64,000 nt of DNA from NCBI GenBank assembly GCA_963995525.1, contig OZ023209.1, positions 13,089,841 through 13,153,840 on the forward strand, given 5' to 3'. How positions within the stretch are numbered: the first letter of the stretch is position 1; each line of letters starts with the position of its first letter. Shown here one piece after another: positions 1-64,000 of this stretch. This stretch comes from Escarpia spicata (taxonomy: Eukaryota; Annelida; Polychaeta; Sabellida; Siboglinidae). Under the pieces are notes generated by a model. The model searched no databases. It worked only from the letters and a program-made list of their open reading frames with translations, and was not told where the DNA came from. The translations under genes were made by a program, and so were the position numbers.

Positions 1-1165
<1,165 letters not shown>

Positions 1166-1436
1166 GTGTTCATGTGCGTGCCTGTGGGTGTTCTGATTCA
1201 ACTTACACGTTTACCTAGTCGCCTTGTGCGCCTCACGTAATAAATGCACGTTCGAAACTGTATTATTTCTTAAATTTATTAATTTAGGACGAACGCGTGT
1301 CTGCTAAACGAAGATCCCACATAACAACAGCCTCAAGGAGTAATCGAAATCAGTTCATTCTGTTGAAAACAACTGCTTGTTGGTATCACAATACTTGCAG
1401 TTCTTTAGTACATAAAGTTTCACTTTTGTTTCGCAG

Positions 1437-37340
<35,904 letters not shown>

Positions 37341-37627
37341 CGAGAAGTATTCAACGGCGCGCCGCTGTTTCGCATATACGTGCGTGACAGTCCCTATCTT
37401 TATGCGTTTGTGTCATGCCGATGTCATACAAATGTTTTGTACCTTGGCAAAAACGCGCACGCTAACTGGTCTAATGGGATTGGATATGGGCCTTTGCCAT
37501 TTGGAATACGTCGGCGGAACTGTGCTGATTTTTGCGAAAACGTGCCGGGTTAGGCAGCTTTATCTTCTTCAGTGAAGAATGTGCCGAGATTTAAGAGTAT
37601 TGCGATATTGCGGAAGCGCTGTAACCT

Positions 37628-37633
37628 AATAAA
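37628..37633 (+). terminator. Poly(A) signal AATAAA of gene A
   Basis: A canonical hexamer 288 nt after the stop codon, overlapping a second AATAAT. Supports 36215-37340 being a terminal exon. Confidence 0.5.
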
Positions 37634-37639
37634 TAATGA

Positions 37640-38867
37640 ACCTGGCTTGTTATATTACATTTCCGCTTCGTTTCTATGATGTTATATGCATTGTCGTGTT
37701 TCGACGTCGAGTAGAACTGTTTATTTACAATGAACCATCCAGAGAACGCAGCGGCGGACAGTGATATCAACTTCACAACAGTGGAGCTCTTTTGTAGAGA
37801 TACGAAAAAGCCATTCCATTTAGTCAGACAGAAAACTTCCTTCAGTTAATATCAGGCATATAAACACAGCCTGTGTGGGGAAATACTGAAACTATATCTG
37901 AATAAGTTGTTTAAACAAGATATTGCTGGATCTGCAAATTAAGAAATGTCTAATTGTATGAGACAACTACAAACAACGTCTAATAAGTTGTATTTTCAGT
38001 GAACTTACCATCTGTTACTTTTTTGAAAAATGTAAAAATGTAGAATTACATCTTTGAAATCGCGTTTTTGTATGCACCATTTTTACAGCTTGGCTGAAAA
38101 AGGAGATTATAGAAACGCGAGCAGAGTTATAATACAATTGGCAAAAAAGAAAAAAACCTAGCAGTGGAAAGGTATCGCATAAACGAAGGTCTAGTAAGAA
38201 CAGTATGAAAGGAAGGGTATATGCAAACAGCTTGTTTTAACCATGTTTGACTCATTTTGTGCCCTGGTGCAACGCCGTGATCCCACACAAACCGGGTTTG
38301 TGTTAGTTCAATACAACGTATGTTTTTGTTAAGCGCGATATCCAGTGCTTAGGACTTCTCAAAGCGCTTTACACTTGACTCACTGGCAAACGTCATTATA
38401 CCAATATCATTTCGACTTTTCTGACAAACATTCAGCTACGCGGCAGTTATTGCGAGGACTATCGTCCTTCTATGTGAATATATCTACTATTTTCTATTTG
38501 CTACTGAATGAAACGGCTACCGCACCTTACTCGAACGTATGCACTGCCAAACATAATAGCTTCTCCTGGCGCAAATTTAAACCTGCATGCGTACAAGTTG
38601 CATTTTGCTCAGGGAGATATTTATATTATCGCTTAGTTATGAATATCAGACGTATGATGTGTTACGCCAGAGGGAACATATTGACTGTATGTGGGATGAC
38701 TGATTAAATGGTTGTTTCTGATGTACAAAGCTCGAAACTACAATCGACAACTTCAGTAGGACACAATTTAACGCAGAAATCAACGCCTTTCTTCCGAATT
38801 GGAAGAAGTACTAGCACTGCAACCGCTGAGCACCACACAATATAATTATATATATATATACTCATAT
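37640..38867. other. Intergenic sequence without recognised gene
   Basis: No coding gene recognised. About 38330-38380 ('agcgcgatatccagtgctt', 'caaagcgctttacac') looks like the tail of an invertebrate SINE but was not assigned. Confidence 0.4.
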
Positions 38868-39048
38868 TTAACAAGATTTAACAAGATTGCCACCCAGTGA
38901 ATTAACTGTAGATGGCAAGTAGACAAGGAAGTCTTTTGGCTTATCGAGAGTCTAACCCTTTTTATCTACGTGTATCCCGCCCTTCTGAGGTATGTGTCGA
39001 TTACATTTTTAGACATATTCACGCTACCAGCACCCACACAATCAGCAA
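38868..39048 (-). mobile_element. CR1-like LINE 3' end fragment
   Basis: Matches the 3' terminal 180 bp of L1 and L2 on the - strand (aacaagattgccaccca, then ggcttatcgagagtc, then accagcacccacacaatcag). Confidence 0.85.
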
Positions 39049-39289
39049 TCAGTGATGCCGTCTGGGGATGCATTTGGTGGTTGAGTGCTAGCGTGGTATG
39101 CAGCCCATGAGAAGGTTTCATTCCCATTGAGAGTGTCAGTTGCCACCTCCTGTTTTATCTGCTGCAGCCACCTGTGAAAATGAACTCAGGTTAGACAAAT
39201 GACACAGTTTAGTACAGCAGTCGTATACTTGCGAGGTTTTTTCAGTTGGGTATGTCTGATCACAATAAAAACCTTACCGGTAGATTAGC

Positions 39290-40124
39290 TTGATATTGAC
39301 AGACAGGTTTCTCGATTTCATAATGATGAAATATGTTATTGCCCAGGTTAATGGAGATGTTGAGTATTCTAATATACACGTGCACATGTCATACATTTGT
39401 TCCGTAAGATTACACTTGCGTGTCTTTGAATGGACCATCACAACTAGTTAGATCGACAATAGTGTTTTTTGTTCGTGGCTGTGTATAATAGTACGTTAAT
39501 GTATGGTATGTATACAAAGAAAATAACCAGTGCATCATAGCTATGGTAAACACATGAATTGATACTGTACCTGTAATCCTTCTGCATGGCTTGAGGTATG
39601 AGCTGACAATCTGCCGTGTTAGGCCCCTCTAGCTTTGGCATGGATGGATTGGGTCTGCGTATTGCAACAGGAGGCACACTGATGTCCGTCTGTGGTAGAT
39701 ACCTTACAGTCGTCTTGGCCGCAATGCGATCGTTGGCGTGGGTGGTAGCAACAGTCCGTTGAACTCCACTGAACACGACGACTGGATGTTGGAACAGGGA
39801 TATTCCTGTTCCATGGAACGAGTCATGTGAATAAGTAGAACTCGGATTGTGGTCGGTATTATCTATTGCTGCAGTAGTGAAGAGGCCGTCTTTGAGTTGA
39901 GGTGGACACACGGTTTTCTCCATCTCATAATGACGACAGACGTTGTTGCCCAGTTCAGTGGAGATGTTGAGTACCCTGTCATACCAAACGCCCAGGCCCA
40001 GGTCATGCAGAGTGTCCACAAGATCACGCTTGCGAGTCTTTGTATGGACCATCACATCACAGTAGATAGATCGGCAGTGGTGTTTCCCGTTCTTGGTTGT
40101 GCTTAGTAGTACAAGCAGTGACAT
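39290..40124 (-). pseudogene. Multi-copy (probably transposon-borne) reading frame, duplicated
   Basis: The - strand frame 40124-39444 reads DRVLNISTELGNNVCRHYEM, then LKDGLFTTAAIDNTDHNPSS, DSFHGTGISLFQHPVVVF and ADCQLIPQAMQKDYR. I recognise this as text widespread in invertebrate predicted proteins and likely carried by a mobile element, but I cannot name the family. A diverged second copy of its N-terminal 200 bp lies at about 39290-39490 ('ttgcccaggttaatggagatg' against 'ttgcccagttcagtggagatg'). No clear start or splice structure was seen. Confidence 0.45.
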
Positions 40125-40199
40125 CCTTTCTGTGGCGTACCGAACTGTTGAACACCCGTAGCTGTGAGAGGGAGAGTATTGGTTGAGGCACGGATGCAG

Positions 40200-40774
40200 A
40201 GCTTAAATAAACAAAAAACCCAGTTTTGGACATTCACTAGCTGAGTACAAATTCCCGCACAAATTCGCCTTTATGTTTAACTGTGTCACTTTCGCTTTTA
40301 AGGGCGCCATCTTTATAATGGCGAACAAGAATGGCGGTGAAGACCAATCGCAACATATTTGTCATCTTTGATCTAGAACCAATACAGTGACACAATACTC
40401 CAATTACGGTTTTCTATACCAAATTTGTTAAGATATGGGGACATTGAGTTTAGCGAATACCATCTTTAAAAATGGCAAATGTGGAGGTCGGAGAAGGTCA
40501 AAAGTAACATATTTGAAATCGTTAACCCCAAAAACTTACGTTTTGGTACCAAAATGACTGCTCTACGTGGCGCAGTTATTAAGATATTGTGAAAATAGGT
40601 TTTCGACGGCCATCTTGAAAATGGACGCCAACGCCTTCCATGGCAAAATCTGAGATGGCCCTATATCCAAATATTTTTGTTTTTATATGCTCTAAGTGTG
40701 TGCCTAATTTCATGCTTGTATCATAAAACGCATAATTCAGCCATATTTTGTCACATATCGGCTGGGCTACTTGT
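40200..40774. other. No recognised gene; degenerate repeat-like text
   Basis: Recurrent 'ccatctt..aaaatgg' phrases (about 40308, 40465, 40610) suggest a decayed repeat, probably the flank of the element at 39290-40124. Confidence 0.4.
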
Positions 40775-41905
40775 TTTTTTAACAAATTTATCGACGATGC
40801 ACTCAATTTTACTCCTTGTGATATTCCAGCATTCTGTTGCTGTCTTATTCTGAAGTGTATTATTCCAGTTTATCTTTGATAGATATTTGCTCATGTCTTT
40901 ATATCTTCCTTTGTGGAAGTTTCTCCTGTCTCGCTTTCTATTATTCCTTTCTGATTTTACTTTGATGGTAAAATGTATTTGGTTGTGATCACTACCCCTC
41001 AGTGGATCACATATCTTGACATTGTCAACTAATTCATTCTGTGATGGGAAAATTATGTCAAACACATTTCCTCCCCTGGCTGGTTCTAGCACATGTTGAG
41101 AAAGGAAGCTGTCTTGTAATAAGACTAAAAATTCATGGTCCTCACACCCTGTACCCTGTAACGATTTCCATTGTATACGTCCATGAATAAAATCCCCCAT
41201 AATAATACAGTCCCGTTTGCTCACTTCCCTTACAGCGGTTTGTACTTTTCCATTATCTTATAAAATTATGCTTATGTGTGGACTTCGATAAACTAACCTA
41301 ACCGTTAACGTCAAGTTTCCTGTAACTATGTTACACCAAACAGCTTCTTCGCAATCTGCTTCTCTTTCTAATTTTATTTCATAAGCCTGGATATATTCTT
41401 TAATATATAAAATAACTCCACCTCCCACTGTTCCTAGTCTATCTTTCTTAAACATTACATAGCCGGTCAGTCCCAATTCGGCATTTGATATATCGGTGTT
41501 CGCCGACGATTCAGCTATACCTATTATGTGAGGGTCAATATCTTCTACAGTGTACTATAATGTTGAGCAGATGTGTAAAGAAGAGGGGGTGGGATTCGTA
41601 GATTTATGAGGATACTTTGTTGGGAGGGAAGATATGTACATGAGAGATGGCCTCCATCTAAGTGGAAATGGGGCAGCAGTTTTCTCAGAGAACCAACTGC
41701 AATCTGTTGACAGTGGGACAGGCTGCATCTATTTAAACTAGATTCGCAGGGGGGATTCACAGAGAAACCTGAAATTGGAAGCATAGAAAAAGACAGCAGA
41801 AATAAATCAGCAAAGAACAGCCTAGAAAACTGTCCTGAATCAGGATATAAGTGCATTTGTTGAAATGCAAGGAGAATAGTAAACAAGATGAACTAAACAT
41901 TATAT
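40775..41905 (-). mobile_element. CR1-like LINE fragment with 5' inversion
   Basis: About 40775-41545 is on the - strand: the endonuclease (MGLTGYVMFKKDRLG, GGGVILYIKEYIQAYEIKLE) down to the start of the RT (NKTATECWNI). About 41563-41905 is on the + strand and holds the immediately upstream LINE segment: the ORF1 end (YMRDGLHLSGNGAAVFSEN) through the first ORF2 codons. The two pieces meet in L2 at about 23207: one ends at 'aactaaacattat', the other begins 'gtagaagatattgac'. The 3' half of the element is absent. Confidence 0.75.
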
Positions 41906-44946
<3,041 letters not shown>

Positions 44947-45393
44947 GATAAGAACTACTAAAAGTATGAAACTGAACGTCTTGCGAACCTGTGTATGGTT
45001 GCTGAATGTAGGTATGACACAACACAACATAATCTTTATTCTTAAAAAAGAATTATTTTTACAACAGGCTCTCGTTAAATGTATGACATAAAGATATATG
45101 CTTTTCATTGACAAACGCAAAAGTTTTCGTGCAGTGCCTCTGATATCGCTTGCATTTGTAGTGCAACTAACAGTAGGGTTCATTTATTTGTTCCCGCTTC
45201 GTTATTGAACAAGGAACCGTTACGTAATCCGGTTTCTTATTTGCTTTTCAGCCGTATACGTTGGGTCGTTTTACGTTATGACGTCACAACAATAACGCAT
45301 CAAAACAGAGCAGCAAAGCGTCCTGGACAATACTTGTCATATTGCCATATTGAAATGTTGCGCTTCAGTTGAACATCAAGAACCGGGATCAGA

Positions 45394-60238
<14,845 letters not shown>

Positions 60239-60250
60239 ATTGCACAACAA

Positions 60251-60370
60251 CAGAACTCCGGCGTACGTGGGCTAGCAGAGGAAGCAACAACAGAACTCCG
60301 GCGTACGTGGGCTAGCAGAGGAAGCAACAACAGAACTCCGGCGTACGTGGGCTAGCAGAGGAAGCAACAA
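60251..60370 (+). repeat. Three exact 40-bp repeats in the gene B 3' UTR
   Basis: A 40-bp unit containing 'aactccggcgtacgtgggct' starts at 60251, 60291 and 60331, followed by a partial fourth. A related short duplication ('ggccctaagaacggcgata') follows at about 60481-60522. Confidence 0.9.
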
Positions 60371-60648
60371 CAGAAGTGTCGGGGTGGCAGAGAATTAGCG
60401 ACAAATTAGGCATGCTTTTGTGGTTCAGTGCGGCGTGTTTGCGAATGTAACAATTCCGGCACGAGACGGTTTGCCTTGCTGGCCCTAAGAACGGCGATAG
60501 GTGGCCCTAAGAACGGCGATAGGTGGCCCACACGGTCGTTGCGTTTTGGACGATGGATTTTCGTTCTTTCTTTATGCGGCATTTTCAACACTGAAATGTC
60601 GTTAGGTTATAGGCTGGGAGCGTCAATGCGATGCCGCTGTTGAAAAAA

Positions 60649-60654
60649 AATAAA
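60649..60654 (+). terminator. Poly(A) signal AATAAA of gene B
   Basis: A canonical hexamer 411 nt after the stop codon. Confidence 0.6.
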
Positions 60655-60659
60655 AGATT

Positions 60660-61145
60660 GTAAATCAACCATAGGTAATTGTGTTTATTAATACTATATG
60701 TCGACATTTCTAATGGAAATGAAATAATTGTTTTCTGATGTGCCAAGACATTTATAACAAATTAGAATGACGAAAAAGGAGATGCTCCCACGGGTAGGGA
60801 GTGAATTAAGCTAAACAAAAGATTGCTGCGCTCTGGCTGTTGTAATCATGGAAATGCCGCAATGTTAAAAAAAAACGACCGTCTAAAGAATGCCATGTAA
60901 ACAACACTCTAAAATAAGAAGTAGTCATATAAAATGAAATATTACAAAATCAATCAACACACAACAGAAACTTAAACTAGAATACAGTCAGTGATCAAAG
61001 GTCGGTGCATATGTAAAAAGGGCAGTTCCAATTGTTCACTGCGCTTGGACGAGCATGCGCTGTACACTAAGGTCTACGTTTGGCATAGGAGTATTCTCGG
61101 CCCGTGACACCGACGCGCAATGTTGTGTTCCACTGGACAGTTATC
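60660..61145. other. Intergenic sequence without recognised gene
   Basis: AT-rich. No coding or repeat signal recognised. Confidence 0.5.
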
Positions 61146-61146
61146 T

Positions 61147-61172
61147 TATATATATATATATCTCATTATATG

Positions 61173-61203
<31 letters not shown>

Positions 61204-61310
61204 CTCACTATATGTATATGTATATGTATATATATGTATATATATATCTCACTATATGTATATGTATATATATATATATATCTATATGTGCATACATACA
61301 ATGTCATACA

Positions 61311-61349
<39 letters not shown>

Positions 61350-61530
61350 CCCGGCTGCCCGCCCGCCCGCCCGCCCGCCCGCCCGCCCGCCCGCCCGCCC
61401 GCCCGCCCGCCCGCCCGCCCGCCCGCCCGCCCGCCCGCCCGCCCGCCCGCCCGCCCGCCCGCCCGCCCGCCCGCCCGCCCGCCCGCCCGCCCGCCCGCCC
61501 GCCCGCCCGCCCGCCCGCCCGCACGCCCGC
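61147..61530. repeat. (TA)n, (TGCC)n and (CCCG)n arrays
   Basis: TA-rich repeats with TCTCAC(TA) phrases (about 61147-61285), then (TGCC)n (about 61312-61350), then an almost pure (CCCG)n array (about 61349-61520). The G-rich strand of the last part has more than forty GGG tracts spaced by one base. Confidence 0.95.
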
Positions 61531-61734
61531 CTGTTTTTAGGAAACGATTATAGTAGCATTTGTTTCCTTCAAGTCGATAGCTTTTATTTTTCACATCTTG
61601 TCCACGCAGATTCCCCAGTTGCTAGATAGATTAATACACATTGCCTAGCTACATAGTATTTCAACACTATTCCATATACTATTTATCCGACTACTTCCTT
61701 CCTGGTGTTGTCGGGAAAGAAAAACATGTGCAGT

Positions 61735-61841
61735 CTGACAACGCCAACTATGACATCAAGGGGAGGTCATCGTTTGGACGTCGCAACTCGTTCGCATACT
61801 CCAACTCGAGTCGCCGCAACTATTCCGCCATCTCCTTGTAG
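61735..61841 (+). CDS. Possible terminal coding exon (tail-like)
   Basis: After atgtgcag at 61734 the frame reads SDNANYDIKGRSSFGRRNSF and AYSNSSRRNYSAISL then TAG. Composition resembles a cytoplasmic tail with tyrosines. Acceptor strength is modest, the phase (0) does not fit gene B exon 7 or 8, and no poly(A) signal was evident. Could be chance. Confidence 0.25.
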
Positions 61842-62216
61842 TCCGCCCGCAGCATCATGTGTGCCTTCTCTGTACCTGTTTGGTAGGCTGGTGCGGGAAG
61901 AGTTTCATCTTCATGACAGCATAAGGCGAGGAGGAGGAAGAGGAACAACAGGGATCCCATTTTGTCTGCAAATGGGATCCCATGTATATATTGAATATAA
62001 CTTCATCGTCACTTAACTTTGCGAAAAACTGTAATATACTAATACAGTCATACACTTGCAACACACCTTGACAGTTACCCAACATGCGTTGTGACACATC
62101 GTTATTTAGCAAACTTATACACTTCCTTTAGCAAACTATTTAGGAGAAATCATAAATAAGGAAAACTTACGATTTTTACCCGCGAATTGAAGTATCTGTC
62201 AAAACTTTATCGGTGG

Positions 62217-62450
62217 TGAGCGGTGGTCGCGCGGTAAAGCGCCGGACTGTCGATCCAGTGGACGATGGTTCGATTCCACTTGCCGCCCTTTCAAAACGTA
62301 CTCAATTTCGTTCACCTCACTCTGCCTGTGTCATTCGGAAGACACATTAAAACCGTTGGTCCCTCCTATTTGGTGTCTATGCGCGGGGAAATAAAATATC
62401 CCACACATGGGGTAAATGTGTAATCTGTCGTGGATTCACAGAGTGGTGGT
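62217..62450 (+). mobile_element. tRNA-derived SINE-like repeat
   Basis: Head with an A box (TGGTCGCGCGGTAAAGC), a perfect B box (GGTTCGATTCC) and a D arm that pairs (GCGC-GGTAAA-GCGC). Downstream 'ggaagacacattaaaaccg' and 'ttggtccc' form a conserved central part of the sort seen in invertebrate SINE families. Partial similarity to 34806-34910. Confidence 0.55.
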
Positions 62451-62760
62451 CTCTATCTTTAACCCACTGGATCTTGTTCCCATCGGCTGGAGTTGCTTCC
62501 CGGTCGGACGTGTGAGAGACACTGAGCAGGCAGTGTATCATTGGACCTACGAGGTCCTATATAAATGTACACACACGGGTGGAGCAGTCAGCAGATGCTG
62601 CCACGACAGGTGGACAGCGAAATACGCTTGGTGGCATAACAATTCTTTAGATATATATTTATATATCCCTATCCCATTACGCCCGGGTTTCCCCTACGTG
62701 TTTGTCGTCGTAGTGTCACGACCAATTGTTATACAGATCGCCCACGTTCCGTTAGATCGG

Positions 62761-62973
62761 TTAAGTTGTCGGTATCGGACAGCATGGCGTCGAGTTGCCA
62801 GACGTACAGCACAACCGACAGAGCTCGTCCTTGAGTTTCATGTAGGGACCACCGTCGCATTCTTCGCCAGGATCTTGCAGAAAGTTGCCGTAGTACCTGT
62901 TATGTGCGTACGGTTTCAGGCAAGAACTTTTTATATTGTCGCAGGTCGCAGTACACGGCAAGAATGTAACTGG
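62761..62973 (-). CDS. Cysteine-rich (disintegrin-like?) reading frame
   Basis: The - strand frame reads CTATCDNIKSSC, then GNFLQDPGEECDGGP, then CRLCCTSGNSTPCC. The GN-x-GEECD-G stretch and paired cysteines recall the disintegrin domain of ADAM-type proteases. An AG candidate acceptor lies just upstream ('gccag' on that strand), but the polypyrimidine tract is poor and no donor was assigned. Could be an isolated exon of a gene on the - strand. Confidence 0.3.
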   Translation of the reverse strand, partial: PVTFLPCTATCDNIKSSCLKPYAHNRYYGNFLQDPGEECDGGPYMKLKDELCRLCCTSGNSTPCCPIPTT

Positions 62974-63169
62974 CGTTTATTGCATCCTGCGGGCGTCAAT
63001 CTAGTCGCGAATTATACGAGTGACAACGCCACACAGAAGCCACATAATCGGGTGTGTTGTTCCATCAAATCCCAGGTGCGCAGCGACGCTGTAGCTCGTG
63101 TAGGGGCTTATCTAACGGTGTCATTGCGCACCCCTACACGGAATACAGCGTCGCGTAACATATAGCACT

Positions 63170-64000
63170 TATCAGGACCTGGCCCCGCCACACTCTTCCC
63201 TTCTTTTGTCTTTAGGAGAGGACAAACGTAACCAACAGGACCATGCCTCGCTACACTCTTCCCTCCTTTTGTCTTTAAGAGAGGACTAACGTAACCAACA
63301 GGACCATGCCTCGCCACACTCTTCCTCCTTTTGTCTTTAGGAGAGGACTGACGTAACCAATAGGACCGGGCCTCGACACACTCTTCCCTCCTTTTGTCTC
63401 TAGGAGAGGACTAACGTAACCAATAGGACCGGGCCTCGCTACACTCTTCCCTCCTTTTGTCTCTATGAGAGGACTAACGTAACCAATAGGACCTGGCCCC
63501 GCCACACTCTTCCTCCTTTTGTCTTTAGGAGAGGACTAACGTAACCAATAGGACCGGGCCTCGCCACACTCTTCCCTCCCTTTGTCTCTAGGAGAGGACT
63601 AACGTAACCAGTAGGACCATGCCTCGCCACACTCTTCCTCCTTTTGTCTTTAGGAGAGGACTAACGTAACCAATAGGACCGGGCCTCGCCACACTCTTCC
63701 CTCCTTTTGTCTCTAGGAGAGGACTAACGTAACCAACAGGACCATGCCTCGCCACACTCTTCCTCCTTTTGTCTTTAGGAGAGGACTAACGTAACCAGTA
63801 GGACCTGGCCCCGCCACACTCTTCTCTCCTTTTGTCTCTAGGAGAGGACTAACGTAACCAATAGGACCGAGCCTCGCTACACTCTTCCCTCCTTTTGTCT
63901 CTAGGAGAGGACTAACGTAACCAACAGGACCATGCCTCGCCACACTCTTCTTCCTTTTGTCTTTAGGAGAGGACTAACGTAACCAATAGGACCGGGCCTC
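63170..64000. repeat. 63-bp minisatellite, running off the window end
   Basis: About 13 copies of a 62-63-bp unit ('ttttgtctctaggagaggac', 'taacgtaaccaataggacc', 'cgccacactcttccctcc'). On the - strand most units are open in one frame and translate as a 21-residue repeat (GPIGYVSPLLETKGGKSVAR); 62-bp units break the frame. Confidence 0.95.

Noticed and set aside
61055..61629. Poly-PARP / GGRA frames
   Set aside because: Translation of (CCCG)n; no gene context.
62416..63165. 249-codon + strand frame
   Set aside because: No domain or coherent composition; it overlaps the SINE-like repeat and the more plausible minus-strand cysteine-rich frame.

Overview
This window is intron-rich, repeat-rich animal nuclear DNA, most likely from a marine invertebrate (a lophotrochozoan, lancelet or similar bilaterian; the sequence does not settle which). 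The signs are GT-AG introns, chains of phase 1-1 EGF-like exons, CR1-like and RTE-like LINEs, a Penelope-like element, a decayed Maverick/Polinton, tRNA-headed SINE-like repeats and very long microsatellites. There are two gaps of exactly 200 N (8004-8203 and 34130-34329).

Two host genes on the + strand can be assembled by splice-site and phase bookkeeping. Gene A enters from upstream and ends at 37340. It has six 'linker + EGF' exons (five close paralogues at 1437, 10581, 11327, 26955 and 28661, plus a diverged one at 29620), three compact EGF exons (30955, 31552, 32794), an acidic low-complexity exon (35021-35432) and a long Ser/Thr/Pro-rich terminal exon (36215-37340). All joins keep frame, giving 1,423 residues of partial product. 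No membrane-spanning exon was found. Gene B (45394-60238) appears complete: nine exons, 1,041 coding nt, 346 residues. It encodes a signal peptide, four EGF-like domains, one transmembrane helix, a 20-nt micro-exon and a cytoplasmic tail with an acidic half and a Lys/His/Gly/Asp half.

The large introns are filled with mobile DNA. Gene A's first visible intron holds a Polinton relic (about 2.0-8.0 kb) with a NADAR-like gene, packaging ATPase, integrase, small membrane proteins, penton-like and major capsid genes and an adenain-like protease, all sense to the host gene and all broken. It lies between two fragments of one RTE-like LINE. Next come GT/TGCC/TGTC arrays and a Helitron-type (HINE-like) 3' end. 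From 13.1 to 26.6 kb there is a 13.5 kb foldback-like structure: arms of about 367-bp units in opposite orientation, outer ends inverted and 18/20 identical, containing two head-to-head CR1-like LINEs and an RTE fragment. A Penelope-like RT fragment lies at 33.6-34.1 kb.

Between the genes (37.7-45.3 kb) are LINE pieces, including one with a 5' inversion, a transposon-like reading frame at 39.4-40.1 kb and an RTE-like LINE (42.2-44.9 kb). Gene B's introns carry LINE relics and a 3.7 kb, 23-bp minisatellite organised as two nearly identical 1,560-bp blocks. Downstream of gene B are AT and (CCCG)n arrays, a SINE-like repeat, a cysteine-rich reading frame on the - strand and a 63-bp minisatellite that runs off the window end.
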